Positions 7,601-8,302 of a DNA stretch of 8,302 nucleotides are shown here, piece after piece (positions within the stretch are counted from its first letter, which is position 1; the number at the start of each line of letters is the position of its first letter). A model generated the notes under the pieces. That model searched no databases. It saw only the letters and a program-made list of their open reading frames with translations, and was not told the origin of the DNA. The translations under genes and the position numbers were made by a program. Source of the stretch: Pseudomonadaceae bacterium UBA836 (lineage in GTDB: Bacteria; Pseudomonadota; Gammaproteobacteria; Pseudomonadales; Pseudomonadaceae); the NCBI GenBank assembly GCA_002296055.1, contig DBHE01000213.1, forward strand, positions 3,270 through 11,571, in the 5' to 3' direction.

Positions 7601-7615
7601 CGGTTAGCCGTTTTT
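7601..7615 (+). terminator. Weak candidate terminator after the GST gene
   Basis: A short CGG-TTAG-CCG hairpin is followed directly by TTTTT (7611-7615), 27 nt after the GST stop. The stem is only 3 bp, so on its own it would be a poor terminator. A second pairing, CGCGGC (7589-7594) with GCCGCG (7624-7629), encloses it. The stronger hairpin-plus-T-run at 7756-7805 is the better candidate for ending GST transcription. Confidence 0.2.
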
Positions 7616-7639
7616 CGCATCGTGCCGCGGTTAAGTCAG

Positions 7640-7850
7640 CCTTTCGCCTTTCACGGCGAGCTAAGGGGAGCCGCTTGCCCGGCCCCCCTTAGCGATCCCC
7701 CCGGGCACCCGACTACGCGGCCCTTCGGGTTCGCTGCGTTGCTCGGTCTAACGGGGAGTCGCAGAACTCGTCGCTTCGCTCCTCAGACATGCTGCGACTC
7801 TTTTTCCCGTCAGCCCTGCGCTCCTCGCCCGCGTAAACGGGGCGACCCCC
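7640..7850. repeat. Candidate dispersed intergenic repeat, rich in inverted repeats
   Basis: This non-coding stretch holds a chain of inverted repeats: TCGCC/GGCGA (7644-7648 with 7655-7659), GCTAAGGGG/CCCCTTAGC (7660-7668 with 7685-7693), GAGTCGCAG/CTGCGACTC (7756-7764 with 7792-7800), ACGGG/CCCGT (7751-7755 with 7806-7810) and TCGCCC/GGGCGA (7825-7830 with 7840-7845). The wording (CTTTCGCC-CACGGCGAG at the left, CCGTCAGCCCTGCGCT and GGGGCGACCCC at the right) resembles from memory the long intergenic repeats of pseudomonads whose spurious translations read like 'DSFSRQPCAPRPRKRGDP'. Only one copy is in the window, so the repeat status is inferred. No transposase or target duplication is seen. 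Confidence 0.55.
7756..7805 (+). terminator. Stem-loop followed by a T-run
   Basis: A perfect 9-bp stem, GAGTCGCAG (7756-7764) with CTGCGACTC (7792-7800), is followed at once by TTTTT (7801-7805). The GC-rich stem plus T-run has the form of a Rho-independent terminator for plus-strand transcription, but the 27-nt loop is long. Just outside the stem, ACGGG (7751-7755) can pair with CCCGT (7806-7810), leaving the five T bases as a bulge, so the T-run could instead be part of a longer folded element. It lies between the GST gene and the add promoter region, where a terminator would make sense. Confidence 0.4.
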
Positions 7851-7872
7851 ATGTGCACGCTCCACCTGCCGA

Positions 7873-7893
7873 GCATTTGGCAAATTGCCATGC
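7873..7893. promoter_or_regulatory. Operator-like dyad upstream of the adenine deaminase gene
   Basis: The core is a 13-bp palindrome with one central base: TGGCAA (7878-7883), A (7884), TTGCCA (7885-7890). It is flanked by GCA (7873-7875) and TGC (7891-7893), which also pair if two T bases are skipped. It is centred about 103 nt upstream of the transcription start predicted from the sigma-54-type element at 7961-7976, which is where enhancer-binding activators usually bind. I do not recognise the sequence as a particular activator's site. Confidence 0.4.
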
Positions 7894-7960
7894 TGCCATT
7901 CCCTGTCGCCATACTCGAGCGCCGACGAGGCGCCTTATTTCAGGACAGCAAACCCCTGCC

Positions 7961-7976
7961 TGGCATATCCTTTGCT
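7961..7976 (+). promoter_or_regulatory. Candidate sigma-54 (RpoN) -24/-12 promoter for add
   Basis: The sequence TGGCATA-TCCT-TTGCT, preceded by C, fits the sigma-54 consensus YTGGCACG-N4-TTGCW at the key bases. The invariant GG (7962-7963) and GC (7974-7975) are separated by exactly 10 nt, as required. Transcription would start near 7987, leaving a 5' UTR of about 35 nt before the SD and ATG of the deaminase gene. No competing sigma-70 promoter with both hexamers is visible here. Dependence on RpoN would tie purine breakdown to nitrogen limitation, which is an inference. Confidence 0.55.

Positions 7977-8302
<326 letters not shown>

Noticed and set aside
7919..7933. Small inverted repeat GCGCC/GGCGC in the add upstream region
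   Set aside because: A 5-bp GC stem is common at this base composition and it has no special distance to the promoter elements.

Overview
This window is a stretch of GC-rich gammaproteobacterial chromosome whose gene content and order point to Pseudomonadaceae (Pseudomonas or a close relative such as Halopseudomonas). The clues are the cluster xerC - DUF484 - dapF - lysA - lptM facing away from cyaY, a long class I adenylate cyclase nearby, and a Pseudomonas-type adenine deaminase. The genus call is an inference from protein resemblance recalled from memory; no search was run. There are ten protein genes, two of them cut by the window edges. No rRNA, tRNA, CRISPR array, insertion sequence or phage gene was seen.

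Layout. Positions 1-3022 hold a tightly packed minus-strand operon, read right to left: lptM (small lipoprotein), lysA (diaminopimelate decarboxylase), dapF (diaminopimelate epimerase), a DUF484 gene, and the 5' end of xerC (tyrosine recombinase). Gaps are 7 nt or less, or the genes overlap. lysA and dapF carry out the last two steps of lysine synthesis. A 122-bp divergent region (3023-3144) separates the operon from a plus-strand pair, cyaY (frataxin homologue) and a Cys-rich DUF1289 gene, joined by an ATGA overlap. That pair runs tail to tail into cyaA (minus strand, 945 aa), the two stop codons sharing the bases TTAA. A small TIGR02647-type gene lies 8 nt upstream of cyaA. A second divergent region (6754-6910) leads to a plus-strand glutathione S-transferase gene.

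The only sizeable non-coding stretch is 7574-8021. Its first part (about 7640-7850) is packed with inverted repeats and looks like a copy of a dispersed intergenic repeat common in pseudomonads, including a hairpin with a T-run that may end transcription. Its second part (about 7870-8021) looks like a sigma-54 control region for the adenine deaminase gene that starts at 8022 and runs off the window: an upstream dyad, a -24/-12 element with correct spacing, and a hairpin-forming 5' UTR. This is the most interesting signal here. The genes themselves are housekeeping genes in ordinary arrangement, and I found no convincing undescribed multi-gene system.
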